Shown here: one piece after another, positions 1 to 9,058 of the stretch | How the letters are laid out: each line of letters opens with the position of its first letter | Position numbering within the stretch: position 1 is the first letter of the stretch | Assembly: GCF_030012525.1 (NCBI RefSeq) | Contig: NZ_CP124855.1 | Location: 1,302,001 to 1,366,000 of the forward strand | Length of the DNA: 64,000 bases | Direction of reading: 5' to 3' | Origin: Chryseobacterium gotjawalense | GTDB lineage: Bacteria; Bacteroidota; Bacteroidia; Flavobacteriales; Weeksellaceae | Notes under the pieces: generated by a model | Database searches by the model: none | Told to the model about the DNA's origin: nothing | The model's input: the letters and a program-made list of their open reading frames with translations, nothing else | Program-made: the position numbers and the translations under genes

Positions 1-965
1 CTTTATTCAAATCAAAACCTTTAAATGACTGGCAAAGCATTAACGAAAATATCCGCTACCGCTTCAGGTACAACGGTCATATCATTGGTGCGACGTTTAT
101 CGAGATGGAAATCGGGGACAAAACTTTAGTATTCTCGGGTGATATTGGAAGGGAAATCGATCCTTTACTGTTTCCGCCGGAAAAGCCGGAAAAAGCCGAC
201 GTGCTTTTCATTGAAGCCACTTACGGTGACCGCCTTCATCCTGAGATTCCTGTTATTGATGCTTTACAGAAAATCATCAACCGCTGTACTGAGAGAAACG
301 GAACCATCATCATCCCAAGTTTTTCAGTGGAGCGCACCCAACTCCTCATGTACCTTTTCTGGCAGCTGAAGAAAAGCGGAAAAATGGCAAAAATCCCGAT
401 TTACATGGACAGTCCGATGAGCCGGAATGTGCTGGAAGTTTTCCATCAGAACAGAGATTGGCACAAGCTTTCTCCAGAAGAATATTACGGGATGTGTGAT
501 GAGATCTCATTTATCGGTACCATTAATGAAACCCTTGCTTTGGCAAAAGATTCCCGTCCGAAAATCATTATCGCCGGAAGCGGCATGGCAGCAGGCGGAA
601 GGGTCCTCACCTATTTTGCAAAATATCTGGGGGATGCAAGCGCTACCATTATGCTGGCGGGCTTTCAGGCAGAAGGAACAAGAGGCCGGGCTTTACTCGA
701 AGGCGCAAAAGAAGTGAAACTTTATGGGAAATATTTTACCGTAAGGGCAGCGATCGAGAATATCGAAGGACTCTCCGGTCACGCCGACCAAAATGGTTTA
801 ATTGGCTGGATGAACAAACTCACCACCAAACCCGAAAAGATTTTCATCGTTCATGCAGAAAAAGAGGGAGCGGAAGGGCTGCAGCAGCAAATTAAAAAAG
901 TCTATGATTGGGATGCCGAAATCCCAGCTTTGAATGATCATGCTGAAATCACTGTCATTCCATAA
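1..965 (+). CDS. MBL-fold/beta-CASP metallo-hydrolase (5' end outside window)
   Basis: The reading frame is open to the left edge, so the start lies outside the window; the first in-frame ATG at 105 is internal. Upstream of it the frame already encodes GHIIGATFIE, a typical mid-domain segment of metallo-beta-lactamase (MBL) RNA-processing hydrolases. Further motifs are EATYGDR, the beta-CASP-type GSGMAAGGR, and a C-terminal SGHAD followed by IVHAE, matching the late His motifs and the RMMBL tail of this family. The family comprises zinc-dependent nucleases acting on RNA and related hydrolases. The N-terminal HxHxDH zinc motif is not visible because it is upstream. The substrate cannot be told from sequence. 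Confidence 0.85.
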   Translation, partial: LFKSKPLNDWQSINENIRYRFRYNGHIIGATFIEMEIGDKTLVFSGDIGREIDPLLFPPEKPEKADVLFIEATYGDRLHPEIPVIDALQKIINRCTERNGTIIIPSFSVERTQLLMYLFWQLKKSGKMAKIPIYMDSPMSRNVLEVFHQNRDWHKLSPEEYYGMCDEISFIGTINETLALAKDSRPKIIIAGSGMAAGGRVLTYFAKYLGDASATIMLAGFQAEGTRGRALLEGAKEVKLYGKYFTVRAAIENIEGLSGHADQNGLIGWMNKLTTKPEKIFIVHAEKEGAEGLQQQIKKVYDWDAEIPALNDHAEITVIP

Positions 966-988
966 AGTTAAAAATTTAATTCCTATAA

Positions 989-1528
989 ATGGAAAATAGA
1001 AAAATCCAGACGAACTGGAATGTCATTACCGGCGGACCGTGCACCGGCAAAACAACAGTGGTGGATCTCCTTGCAAAAAGGGGCTACAGAACGACCATTG
1101 AGTTTGCCCGTCATTATATTGATATGCAGGAAATAAAGGGACGGACCGTGGAGGAAATAAGGAAGAATAAAAAAGAATTTCAGTTAAACGTCCTGAAAAT
1201 GCAGATTGCAAAAGAATCAAGCCTGGACCCTCATGAACAGGTCTTTCTGGACCGGGCTTTACCCGATGCGATGGCGTACTATCAATTTTTAGGTTTGAAG
1301 TATGATGACATTCTCATTGAGGAATGCCATAAATATGCATATCACAAAATTTTCATTTTAGACCGGCTCCCTTTAACCAATGATTATGCGCGGCTTGAAG
1401 ATGAATCGGAACAGTTGCGGATCCATCACCTTATCATCAGCGTGTACGAAAGTTTACACTTTCCACTGGTTCATGTACCGGTTTTACCGCCGGAAGAACG
1501 CGTGGATTTTATTTTGAAAAATATTTAA
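989..1528 (+). CDS. AAA/P-loop ATPase, NadR/AAA_28-like
   Basis: A 179-residue cytosolic protein with a clear Walker A loop GGPCTGKTT at about residues 15-23, followed by an FARHYIDM segment and a later FLDRALPDA motif. This pattern fits the small P-loop kinase-like ATPases of the AAA_28 group, which resemble the kinase half of NadR. The family is thought to bind ATP or GTP and phosphorylate or sense a small ligand, but the substrate is unknown here. It lies 23 nt after the MBL hydrolase on the same strand and may be co-transcribed with it. No membrane segment or signal peptide is seen. Confidence 0.7.
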   Translation: MENRKIQTNWNVITGGPCTGKTTVVDLLAKRGYRTTIEFARHYIDMQEIKGRTVEEIRKNKKEFQLNVLKMQIAKESSLDPHEQVFLDRALPDAMAYYQFLGLKYDDILIEECHKYAYHKIFILDRLPLTNDYARLEDESEQLRIHHLIISVYESLHFPLVHVPVLPPEERVDFILKNI

Positions 1529-1563
1529 TTACCAGAAGTGACTGATAAAAAAAGAAATCCTCT

Positions 1564-1594
1564 AAAAAGATCCGTTTTTAGCTGGTCTTTTTTT
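1564..1594 (+). terminator. Weak possible terminator after P-loop gene
   Basis: An A/T-rich hairpin (AAAAAGA-T-CC, 10-nt loop, GG-TCTTTTT, with one bulged T) runs into a T tract. It lies between the P-loop ATPase gene and aroE and abuts the aroE -7 element. Stability is marginal. Confidence 0.35.
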
Positions 1595-1601
1595 AATTTT
1601 G
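1594..1601 (+). promoter_or_regulatory. Bacteroidota -7 element before aroE
   Basis: TAATTTTG matches the Bacteroidota TAnnTTTG -7 element and ends only 4 nt before the aroE ATG at 1606. This implies a transcript with almost no 5' leader. No clean TTTG lies at the usual -33 distance. Confidence 0.4.
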
Positions 1602-1605
1602 AAGA

Positions 1606-2340
1606 ATGGAACAAAAAAAATTGGGACTCATCGGAAAAAATATTTCCTACTCTTTTTCTAAAAATTATTTTGAAAATAAATTCAAAAAACTATTTCTTAC
1701 CAATCATACGTACGACATTTTCGATTTAAATGACATTGGCGACGTTGACCAAGTTTTCAATGATGCACATCTATACGGTCTCAATGTGACCATTCCTTTT
1801 AAAGAAAAAATAATTCCTTATCTGGATGAATTAAGTGATGAAGCTGAAAAAATCGGTGCCGTAAATACGGTTCTTATAAAAGACAATATTAAAAAAGGAT
1901 TTAATACCGACGCTTTTGGTTTCGAGAAGACACTTTTACTTCACAAAAAAGACCATCACCGTTCATCATTAATTCTAGGCAATGGCGGTGCTGCGAAAGC
2001 TATACAATATATTTTGGAAAAGCATGGAATCCCTTATCAAACGGTGACCAGAAAAGGAGATTTAAATTTCGAGAATCTTAGTGAAGAAATCGTTAGGGAA
2101 AATCCGTTAATCATTCAATGTACCCCGGTTGGAACTTTCCCCAATGTGAAAGATTGTCTTGAATTCCCTTTTGCCGGCTTAACTTCCGGTCATTTAATTA
2201 TCGACCTGATTTACAATCCGGAATATACCACTTTTATAAAAAAATCCGCTGAAAATGGCGCAAAAACAGTGAATGGGTTTTATATGCTTGAACAACAAGC
2301 AGAAAAAGCATGGGAAATTTGGAATGTTCAAAAAAAATAA
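1606..2340 (+). CDS. aroE: Shikimate dehydrogenase
   Basis: Reduces 3-dehydroshikimate to shikimate with NADPH in the chorismate pathway (cytosol). The 244-residue protein has the substrate-binding SFSKN at about 16-20, NVTIPFKEK at 60-68 with the catalytic Lys of the family, GAVNTV at 84-89, FNTDAFG at 99-105 and the dinucleotide-binding LGNGGAAKA at 124-132. Length is slightly under the usual 270, which is normal for Bacteroidota AroE. The start at 1606 is preferred because it gives the standard N-terminus and sits just after a -7 element. It is flanked by unrelated housekeeping genes. Confidence 0.95.
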   Translation: MEQKKLGLIGKNISYSFSKNYFENKFKKLFLTNHTYDIFDLNDIGDVDQVFNDAHLYGLNVTIPFKEKIIPYLDELSDEAEKIGAVNTVLIKDNIKKGFNTDAFGFEKTLLLHKKDHHRSSLILGNGGAAKAIQYILEKHGIPYQTVTRKGDLNFENLSEEIVRENPLIIQCTPVGTFPNVKDCLEFPFAGLTSGHLIIDLIYNPEYTTFIKKSAENGAKTVNGFYMLEQQAEKAWEIWNVQKK

Positions 2341-2406
2341 GTTAATTTAGTGCACTGTTTATCGTTGAAAATAAACTGACCAAAAAAACTTAATAAAAAG
2401 ACTGCT

Positions 2407-4395
2407 ATGATTACAGAAGATTCACTTTCTGAAAACCACGAGAAAGAACCAATTAACAAAGAGGTTTCAAACGAACAAACAGCTGAAAACCCAGCAGCAA
2501 CAGTTACTGAAACCCCTTCAGACAATCCTGTAGATGCAGTTGTAGAAGAACAGGAAGAAACCCAAAAAGTACAGGAAGCTCCTGCAGAAATTCAGCCAAC
2601 CATCGAGGAAAAAGAATCTTCTGAAAAACCAGACGCCGTTAAAGAAGCAGAGACCAAATCATTTGCCACTGAAAAACCGGAGGAAAACGAAGAGGAAGAA
2701 CATCATGAAGAGCAAGCGGAAGATTTATCCTACTTATCTTTATCTGAAATTCTGTCCTTAATGGAAGCCCTCATTAACAAAGAAGATGCCGGTGCGCATT
2801 TTAGAAAATTCAATCAACTGAAAGAACTGGCGAATCATTTGATCCACAATCAAACCGAAGATTTAAAAAGTGAATTCGTTGCCGCAGGAAATCCTATAGA
2901 ACTTTTCAGTCATCAACATCCATCCCAAGCCAAACTTTCGGGCTTGCTGAATATCTATCGGGAAAAAAACGCTGAATACCACAAAAAACAAGAAGAAAGT
3001 CACCATATAAACTTAGAGCACCGTCAGGGGATTATCGAAAATCTGAAAAACCTCTATACCAATACCGAAGCAGGAACCAATCTTTTCAAAGCCATCCGCG
3101 AAATAAAAGAAGAATGGAAAAATGCCGGTCAGGTGGCAAAATCCGAATTCAAATTACTGAATAACAATTACTTCCATCATCTGAATCAGTTCTATCAAAT
3201 GCTTGATATGAACAAAGAATATATGGAGCAGGAATTTGCACACAATTTAGAAAAAAGACAGCACATCATTGAAAGAGCCAAAGAATTACAGCAGGAACCT
3301 TCTGTGCAAAAAGCGCTGAATGAGTTGCAGTATCTTCATAAACTCTGGAAAGAAGAAGCAGAACCTGTTGCCGAAGAATTCAGAGAAAAAACATGGGACG
3401 AATTCAAAGAAATCTCGAACAAAATCCATGACAGGAAATCTGAACTGACCGAGCAAATCGAAAAAGAACAAAACGATAACCTGGTTCGCAAGAATGAAAT
3501 TATCGGAGAGATTAAAAAAATGGCGGAAGCCACAAAAGAAATCAATCATAATTATTGGCAAAACTCCATTAAAAAAGTGGAAGCTTTGCGCACCGAATTC
3601 TTAAGATTAGGAAATGTCCCAAGAAAAGTTTCGAATCAAAACTGGAACGACTTTAAAGAACATTTAAGAAACTTTAATGTTAAGAAAAATGAATTTTACA
3701 AAGGTTTAAAAAATTCTCAGCAAACAAACCTTGACGAAAAACTGAAATTAATTGCCACCGCAAAAGACAATATGCTGTCTGAAGAATGGGAAGTCGTTGT
3801 TCCTTTATTTAAAAAATTACAGGAAGACTGGAAAAAAATCGGCCACGTACCACGAAGCATGACCAACAAAGTTTGGGACGATTTCCGGGAAGCATGCAAT
3901 ACTTTCTTTAATAATTTCAGAGAAAAAAACAATACAGCCAACGATAACTGGAAAGAAAACTTCAAAAGTAAAAAACTGCTTTTGGATGAATTAAAAGAAA
4001 TCGGCAACGAAGAAGGAAGCGTAGAAAAAATAGAGCAGATTAAATCAAAATGGAATAATATCGGAAAAGTTCCAAGAGAGAAAATCACCATCAATACCGA
4101 GTTCAACAAAGTGCTTCGCGACAAACTGAAACTGAACAAAATTCACGAGTATGATTTGAAAGAAGAAGGACTTTCTGAAAACCAAGTGACCGATAAAGCC
4201 AGAAAAATCAAAAATCAAATTGCTGATTTAGAAGCGGAAATCGTGAAAATGGAAAACAATGTTGGATTCTTCAGTAATTCATCCAGAGAAAACCCTTTAC
4301 TAAAAGAAACTTACCAGAAAATTGACGACAAAAAAGAACAGCTCGAGAGCATGAAACAAAGCTTGCACAGTATTCTGATCGGCGAAAATCAATAA
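2407..4395 (+). CDS. DUF349 repeat protein
   Basis: A 662-residue, very charged protein. The first 100 or so residues are a low-complexity Glu/Pro/Ala-rich acidic tail. Then comes a long, mostly helical region with at least five DUF349-type repeats, recognisable by W-x3-G-x-VP-R motifs such as LRLGNVPRK, WKKIGHVPRS and WNNIGKVPRE. The C-terminus (about 600-655) looks like a coiled coil. DUF349 proteins of Flavobacteriia are cytosolic and of unknown function. There is no signal peptide. It follows aroE by 66 nt and precedes a small exported protein by 7 nt, so the latter two may be co-transcribed. Confidence 0.85.
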   Translation: MITEDSLSENHEKEPINKEVSNEQTAENPAATVTETPSDNPVDAVVEEQEETQKVQEAPAEIQPTIEEKESSEKPDAVKEAETKSFATEKPEENEEEEHHEEQAEDLSYLSLSEILSLMEALINKEDAGAHFRKFNQLKELANHLIHNQTEDLKSEFVAAGNPIELFSHQHPSQAKLSGLLNIYREKNAEYHKKQEESHHINLEHRQGIIENLKNLYTNTEAGTNLFKAIREIKEEWKNAGQVAKSEFKLLNNNYFHHLNQFYQMLDMNKEYMEQEFAHNLEKRQHIIERAKELQQEPSVQKALNELQYLHKLWKEEAEPVAEEFREKTWDEFKEISNKIHDRKSELTEQIEKEQNDNLVRKNEIIGEIKKMAEATKEINHNYWQNSIKKVEALRTEFLRLGNVPRKVSNQNWNDFKEHLRNFNVKKNEFYKGLKNSQQTNLDEKLKLIATAKDNMLSEEWEVVVPLFKKLQEDWKKIGHVPRSMTNKVWDDFREACNTFFNNFREKNNTANDNWKENFKSKKLLLDELKEIGNEEGSVEKIEQIKSKWNNIGKVPREKITINTEFNKVLRDKLKLNKIHEYDLKEEGLSENQVTDKARKIKNQIADLEAEIVKMENNVGFFSNSSRENPLLKETYQKIDDKKEQLESMKQSLHSILIGENQ

Positions 4396-4402
4396 AAAAG
4401 TC

Positions 4403-4993
4403 ATGTTAAAAAAAATATTCTTCCTCCTTTTCCTCAGCACTTTATCTTTTGCTAAAGCACAGGACAGCGTACCGGATTTATTATCGATCCCAGGTCCGAT
4501 CGAATATGATGGGACAGAATATTTTTTATCCTGGAGCAAACCAATGTCGAAAACCCTTTATCGACAGCAGTATTTACCCAGTGATGAGCGAATTGAAGAC
4601 TTCACTCAACTCCTCGATTTTTCCTATTTCACCAAAGAAATAGAAATGGACTTAGCGGTCCGTCAAAAAGTTGAGGGAATCCAGCAAAGAGCAAAATCAG
4701 ATAAATTTGCAAAAGTGAATATAGTTGAAAGTCCCGATGGTAAGGAATATATCGTCGATTATTTCATTTCTGAAAGTCCGGAAAAAGGCAGTTCTTTTAT
4801 CGAGTATAATGTCTACCGTTTTAAAAAGTATGACAACGGAACCTCAAAAAGCTTCCTTATTTTATCTCATGCAAAAAGAATGTACGGCGACCTAAAATCT
4901 GCCGCGAAATCTCTGGCGAGACAAAGGGACCATCTCATTGCCACGATGATTGAGTTCAAGATTCCGGAAATAAAAGTTGTTGCTAAAAATTAA
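4403..4993 (+). CDS. Exported hypothetical protein
   Basis: A 196-residue protein with a classical N-terminal signal peptide (Lys-rich start, hydrophobic core, cleavage probably after AKA near residue 19). The mature part is about 175 residues, alpha/beta, without recognisable motifs or lipobox, so it is predicted to be periplasmic. I do not recognise a characterised family. It starts 7 nt after the DUF349 gene and ends just before a good terminator, so it is the last gene of that transcription unit. Confidence 0.75.
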   Translation: MLKKIFFLLFLSTLSFAKAQDSVPDLLSIPGPIEYDGTEYFLSWSKPMSKTLYRQQYLPSDERIEDFTQLLDFSYFTKEIEMDLAVRQKVEGIQQRAKSDKFAKVNIVESPDGKEYIVDYFISESPEKGSSFIEYNVYRFKKYDNGTSKSFLILSHAKRMYGDLKSAAKSLARQRDHLIATMIEFKIPEIKVVAKN

Positions 4994-5012
4994 TCTTTAA
5001 TGATAATCAATA

Positions 5013-5041
5013 AAACACCCGGCAACCGTTGGGTGTTTTTT
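5013..5041 (+). terminator. Intrinsic terminator
   Basis: The 8-bp stem AAACACCC/GGGTGTTT, with a 10-nt loop, is followed by a T run. It ends the DUF349/exported-protein unit just before ribD. Confidence 0.85.
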
Positions 5042-5048
5042 AATTCAG

Positions 5049-6071
5049 ATGAACCACGAAATTTACATGCGGCGCTGCATCAATCTCGCCCAAAAAGCTT
5101 TAGGACAAACCTATCCAAATCCTTTGGTGGGTTGCGTAATTGTATATAATAACGAAATTATCGGCGAGGGATTTCATGAAAAGGCAGGTTGTGCTCACGC
5201 TGAAATCAATGCAATTAATTCTGTCAAAAACACAGCATTATTAAAGGAATCTACGATCTATGTTTCGCTGGAACCCTGCGCACATTTTGGAAAAACACCT
5301 CCATGTGCCAACAAAATTGTAGAAATCGCTTTCAAAAAGGTGGTCATCGGAACTTTGGATGCTCATGATAAAGTGAATGGAAAAGGAAAACAGATTATAG
5401 AAGACGCAGGAATTGAAGTTATTTCCGGAATCCTGGAAAAAGAATGTCAGGAACTGAACAGACGGTTTTTTACTTTCCATCAAAAACGGAGACCTTATCT
5501 TATTTTGAAATGGGCCGAATCTGGCGATGGATTTTTAGATCAGGATTTTAGACCGACTCAAATCGGTAATGCTTTGACCAGGCAATTTGTTCATCAGTTG
5601 AGGAGTCAGGAACATGCGATTTTAGTGGGAACAAATACGGCTTTGACAGACAATCCAAGTTTGACAACCAGAGAAATTGTGGGAAGAAATCCGGTGAGAA
5701 TATTAATCGATTTTGATTTAAAAGTTCCTACCCATTTTAATTTATACAATGACGAAGCGGAAACACTGGTTTTCAATGCTGTGAAAAATTCAGTTGAAAG
5801 AAATATTACTTTTATTAAAATTGAAAAACAAAATTTCTTAGAAACGTTAATGGAAAAATTATTTGAACAGCAAATTCAATCGGTTATCATTGAGGGCGGG
5901 AGTTTTACTTTGCAACAGTTTATCGGCCAAAATCTTTGGGATGAAGCCATTATCATTAAAAATGAAAATCTGCATTTACTTCATGGAACAAAAGCACCGG
6001 AATTTGATTTTGAAAAGTTGGAAACAAAACAATTTCGGGACAATAGAATTGAATTCTATAAAAATTCTTAA
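5049..6071 (+). CDS. ribD: Riboflavin biosynthesis deaminase/reductase RibD
   Basis: Bifunctional enzyme for the second and third steps of riboflavin synthesis: deamination of the diaminopyrimidine product of GTP, then NADPH-dependent reduction of the ribosyl chain. The N-terminal CMP/dCMP-deaminase-like domain (about 1-145) shows the zinc site H50-A-E52 plus PC(77)AHFGKTPPC(86). The C-terminal reductase domain (about 150-335) has LKWAESGDGF and an IIEGGSFTLQQF segment. The 340-residue length is typical. It begins 8 nt after a terminator. No FMN riboswitch is possible in that space. Its stop is 2 nt from the yigZ-like start, so the two are probably co-transcribed. Confidence 0.95.
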   Translation: MNHEIYMRRCINLAQKALGQTYPNPLVGCVIVYNNEIIGEGFHEKAGCAHAEINAINSVKNTALLKESTIYVSLEPCAHFGKTPPCANKIVEIAFKKVVIGTLDAHDKVNGKGKQIIEDAGIEVISGILEKECQELNRRFFTFHQKRRPYLILKWAESGDGFLDQDFRPTQIGNALTRQFVHQLRSQEHAILVGTNTALTDNPSLTTREIVGRNPVRILIDFDLKVPTHFNLYNDEAETLVFNAVKNSVERNITFIKIEKQNFLETLMEKLFEQQIQSVIIEGGSFTLQQFIGQNLWDEAIIIKNENLHLLHGTKAPEFDFEKLETKQFRDNRIEFYKNS

Positions 6072-6073
6072 CC

Positions 6074-6682
6074 ATGGAATTTTCATTTGACACCATAAAA
6101 TCGCCGGTCGAAAACATCCTTATTAAAGAAAAAGGAAGCAAATTCATTGGTTTTGCTTTTCCCGTAGAAAATGAAAAGGAAGTAAAAGAGGCTTTGGCGA
6201 GAGTTAAGGAAGCACATCCAAAGGCAACCCATCACTGCTACGCTTTCCGTTTGGGAATAAATGGTGAAAATTACCGTGCAAACGATGACGGCGAACCTTC
6301 CGGCAGCGCAGGATTACCGATTTACAATCAGTTGCTGGCGCATAATATTACCCAGGTCCTGCTGATCGTGGTAAGATATTATGGCGGAACAAAATTAGGC
6401 GTTTCGGGTTTGGTTAAAACGTATAAAGAATCGGCTAAATTCACGTTGGAATCCTGCGAACTGATTACCAAAGAATTACAGTCTGAAATAGAAATTCAGT
6501 TTGAATTCGACCAGCAAAATGTGATTTTCACTTTATTAAATAAATTCGGTGCAAAAATAATTGATTTTAAAACAGAAGAAAAATGCACTATTTCCGCCCA
6601 ACTCAAAACTTCTGAAAAAGAAAACATCTCAGAGCAGTTGTCTGAGATGCAAAATATTTCGTTTGAATTTGTGGATTCTTAG
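6074..6682 (+). CDS. YigZ/IMPACT family protein
   Basis: A 202-residue UPF0029 (IMPACT N-terminal) protein followed by a small C-terminal ferredoxin-like domain (about 135-200). The family signature is visible as HHCYAFR at 53-59, NDDGEPSGSAGLPI at 70-83 and VVRYYGGTKLG at 99-109. Eukaryotic relatives affect translation under amino acid starvation; the bacterial YigZ role is not established. The start 2 nt after ribD and the same strand indicate an operon. Confidence 0.9.
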   Translation: MEFSFDTIKSPVENILIKEKGSKFIGFAFPVENEKEVKEALARVKEAHPKATHHCYAFRLGINGENYRANDDGEPSGSAGLPIYNQLLAHNITQVLLIVVRYYGGTKLGVSGLVKTYKESAKFTLESCELITKELQSEIEIQFEFDQQNVIFTLLNKFGAKIIDFKTEEKCTISAQLKTSEKENISEQLSEMQNISFEFVDS

Positions 6683-6789
6683 GAATAAACTCTTCCTAAA
6701 TTAAATTCCATAGCGTAAATCCCTATCATCCATAAAATCATTCCTCTGGTAATTGGTTCTTTTTACTTAGCCTTTTTTACCTGGCTCTT

Positions 6790-7497
6790 TTAATCCCTCC
6801 TTCCCATTAGTAGTGATGCCCAGTATAAGAGTTGTGCCAATGAACCCAATGCTGCAACCACATATGTTCTAGCCGCCCAGGTCAGGGAATCTTTTACCCC
6901 TACATATTCTTCTGAAGTCACCGTTCCGGTATCTTTCAACCATTTCATCGCCCGGTTACTTGCATCGTATTCCACAGGCAAAGTCACAAAGGCAAAAAGA
7001 GTGGTTACTGCAAACATGGCTACCCCAATAGCAAGAACGGTGGTATTCCCATTTGGATTTTGGATGGTTCTGGTGGCGCCCATCAAGACGATCCCACCGA
7101 TTAATACAAACTGCATTAAATTAGAACTGATGTTGACCATCGGAACCAATTTTGACCGTAACTGCAACATAGAATATCCCACAGCATGCTGAACAGCGTG
7201 ACCGCATTCGTGTGCCGCAACTGCCGCTGCTGCTGCATTTCTCTGCATATAAACCCCTTCTGATAAATTTACTGTTTTGTTTGCCGGATTATAATGATCC
7301 GTCAATTGTCCCGGAACTGAAATTACTTTAACATCATTGATGCCGTTATCTCTCAACATTTTTTCGGCGACTTCTTTTCCGGACATCCCGTTGCGCAAAT
7401 GTACTTGCGAATAATGTTCGAATTTTGCTTTTAATCTGGATGAAACCAACCAACTTACCAACATTGAAATCCCAATAATTACATAATACCCTGTCAT
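6790..7497 (-). CDS. Membrane-bound zinc metallopeptidase (YugP-like)
   Basis: A 235-residue integral membrane protein of the neutral zinc metallopeptidase family (Pfam Peptidase_M, YugP type). An N-terminal membrane segment (about 4-20) precedes the zinc-binding helix HECGH at 96-100, followed by further hydrophobic segments at about 120-140, 155-175 and 205-230. The first two His and the Glu match the HExxH metalloprotease motif. Substrates are not known for this family. It is a single gene on the minus strand, convergent with yigZ and divergent from the GNAT-like gene. Confidence 0.88.
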   Translation of the reverse strand: MTGYYVIIGISMLVSWLVSSRLKAKFEHYSQVHLRNGMSGKEVAEKMLRDNGINDVKVISVPGQLTDHYNPANKTVNLSEGVYMQRNAAAAAVAAHECGHAVQHAVGYSMLQLRSKLVPMVNISSNLMQFVLIGGIVLMGATRTIQNPNGNTTVLAIGVAMFAVTTLFAFVTLPVEYDASNRAMKWLKDTGTVTSEEYVGVKDSLTWAARTYVVAALGSLAQLLYWASLLMGRRD

Positions 7498-7580
7498 TTT
7501 TTCTTTTTTTATCTAAATTTAATAATCGACTATCTAGCAATAAAAAACGTGCCAAAGTTTTTAGTTTTGGCCGAATGATT

Positions 7581-7588
7581 TATCTTTG
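7581..7588 (+). promoter_or_regulatory. -7 element of GNAT-like gene
   Basis: TATCTTTG fits TAnnTTTG. It lies within the stretch that a longer start at 7575 would translate, so it argues for the ATG at 7608 as the true start. Confidence 0.55.
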
Positions 7589-7607
7589 TTTTCTCAAACT
7601 AAAACTG

Positions 7608-8747
7608 ATGAATGTGATTACGATTCTTGAAGTAAAAACCGATGCTGATTTAAAAAATTTCATCAAATTTCCGATGGAACTCTACAAAAGTAATGAAAAT
7701 TACGTTCCGCCCTTAATCAATGACGAAAAAAACATCTGGAATCCCAGGGAAAATGCGGCTTTGGATTATTCAGAATTCAAAAAATATCTGACTTACAAAG
7801 ACGGAAAAGTGGTGGGCAGAATTGCGGTGATGATTAATCATAAAGAAGTCAATGAATTAAAAATCAATAAAGTAAGATTCGGATGGTTAGATTTTATCGA
7901 TGATATTGAGGTTTCAAAAGCGCTGATTGAGAAAGCCATTGATTATGCCAGAGAAAAAGGCATGTCTAAAATCGAAGGACCGATGGGTTTTACCAATTTA
8001 GACAAAGCCGGCATGCTGACCATGGGATTTGATAAGATCGCTACGATGATTGGCTTATATAACTTCGAATATTATCCACAACATTTAGAAAAATTAGGTT
8101 TAGTTAAAGAAAAAGAATGGGTAGAATTTGAACTGGATTTTCCGGAAGTTCTGTCAGAAAAAGTGCAGAAATTCAGTAATCTAATCGCTGAGAAATATAA
8201 ATTGAGAGTACTGCAGTTTAATAATAAGAAAGAAATACTTCCTTATGTGGAACCCATGTTCAGACTGCTGGATGAAACCTACAAAACCCTCTCAACCTAC
8301 ACTCCTATTACAGATGAGCAAATAAAAACCTACCAGGAAAAATATTTTGGTTTTATTGACAAAGATTACATTGTTTGTATCGTCGATGAACACAACGAAC
8401 TTATTTCCTTTGCGATTACAATGCCTTCTTATTCGAAAGCTTTGCAGAAAGCCAACGGTAAATTATTTCCTTTTGGTTGGTACCATTTTTTACAGGCGGG
8501 CAAAAAGAACCTGCGTGCTAATTTTTATCTCATCGGAATTCATCCGGATTATCAAAGAAGAGGCGTAACTTCAATTATATTTAAAGAAATTTGGCGTAAT
8601 TTCAGTAAAAAAGGGGTTAAAATCCTTGAAACGAACCCCGAACTCGAAGAAAATAAAAGTGTACAGGTTCTCTGGCAGGATTACAATCCTGTAAATCACA
8701 AACGCCGCAGAACTTATTCAATGGAAATTGGCAACGAAAAACAATAA
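7608..8747 (+). CDS. GNAT-like acetyltransferase family protein
   Basis: A 379-residue protein with an N-terminal segment on keeping or altering a ligand (FPMELYKSNENYVPP) and a C-terminal GNAT-like core that includes FYLIGIHPDYQRRGVTSII, the acetyl-CoA-binding beta4-alpha3 R/Q-x-x-G-x type motif at roughly residues 310-328. This two-part architecture is widespread in Bacteroidota and usually annotated as N-acetyltransferase; no substrate is known. The longer ORF from 7575 is rejected because it would begin upstream of a promoter-like -7 element. It is followed 7 nt later by a small membrane protein. Confidence 0.75.
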   Translation: MNVITILEVKTDADLKNFIKFPMELYKSNENYVPPLINDEKNIWNPRENAALDYSEFKKYLTYKDGKVVGRIAVMINHKEVNELKINKVRFGWLDFIDDIEVSKALIEKAIDYAREKGMSKIEGPMGFTNLDKAGMLTMGFDKIATMIGLYNFEYYPQHLEKLGLVKEKEWVEFELDFPEVLSEKVQKFSNLIAEKYKLRVLQFNNKKEILPYVEPMFRLLDETYKTLSTYTPITDEQIKTYQEKYFGFIDKDYIVCIVDEHNELISFAITMPSYSKALQKANGKLFPFGWYHFLQAGKKNLRANFYLIGIHPDYQRRGVTSIIFKEIWRNFSKKGVKILETNPELEENKSVQVLWQDYNPVNHKRRRTYSMEIGNEKQ

Positions 8748-8754
8748 GACGAAA

Positions 8755-8943
8755 ATGAAGAAACAACTCTACATCTACATGGCGATGATCATCGCATTCA
8801 TCGTCTACAACCAGTTTTTTCAGGTCAAAGACGCCCGGCTTAATGAAGCGATCAACATTATTTTTGCCAGTTTTCTTTTTCTGTATATCGGGTATTTGGC
8901 GTATCTGGTCCTGAAAAGGATAAAAGATACCGGCAAAAAATAA
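8755..8943 (+). CDS. Small two-helix membrane protein
   Basis: A 62-residue protein with two predicted membrane helices (about 4-22 and 32-52) and a Lys-rich C-terminus. The ATG at 8755 is chosen over an earlier in-frame start at 8728 because the earlier one overlaps the end of the GNAT-like gene and would add a hydrophilic tail in front of the first helix. It starts just after the GNAT-like stop codon and is probably co-transcribed. Family and function are not recognised. Confidence 0.65.
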   Translation: MKKQLYIYMAMIIAFIVYNQFFQVKDARLNEAINIIFASFLFLYIGYLAYLVLKRIKDTGKK

Positions 8944-9026
8944 ATTATATGCTTGTCATACATTTAAATTTGTTTGGTAACAACGATATTTAAGGGTTAT
9001 AATTTTTTCTATTATACTTAATTCCT

Positions 9027-9034
9027 TAAATTTG
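9027..9034 (+). promoter_or_regulatory. Probable nuo operon promoter (-7)
   Basis: TAAATTTG matches the Bacteroidota -7 consensus, with a T6 tract (9003-9008) about 18 nt upstream where a TTTG-like -33 is expected. The start of nuoA is 25 nt downstream of the element. Confidence 0.6.
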
Positions 9035-9058
9035 CATGATTAAGAAAATAATGACAAG

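Noticed and set aside
3717-4139. Large minus-strand ORF inside the DUF349 gene
   Set aside because: Antisense shadow of a repetitive Lys/Glu-rich coding sequence, with no start context or family match.
6682-6741. A 20-codon minus-strand frame (MILWMIGIYAMEF...) with an AGAGGA upstream
   Set aside because: Too short, overlaps the yigZ-like stop codon, no promoter. A remnant is possible but not supportable.
7575-7607. Longer N-terminus for the GNAT-like protein
   Set aside because: It would start before a promoter-like TATCTTTG, and the added residues do not fit the family start.
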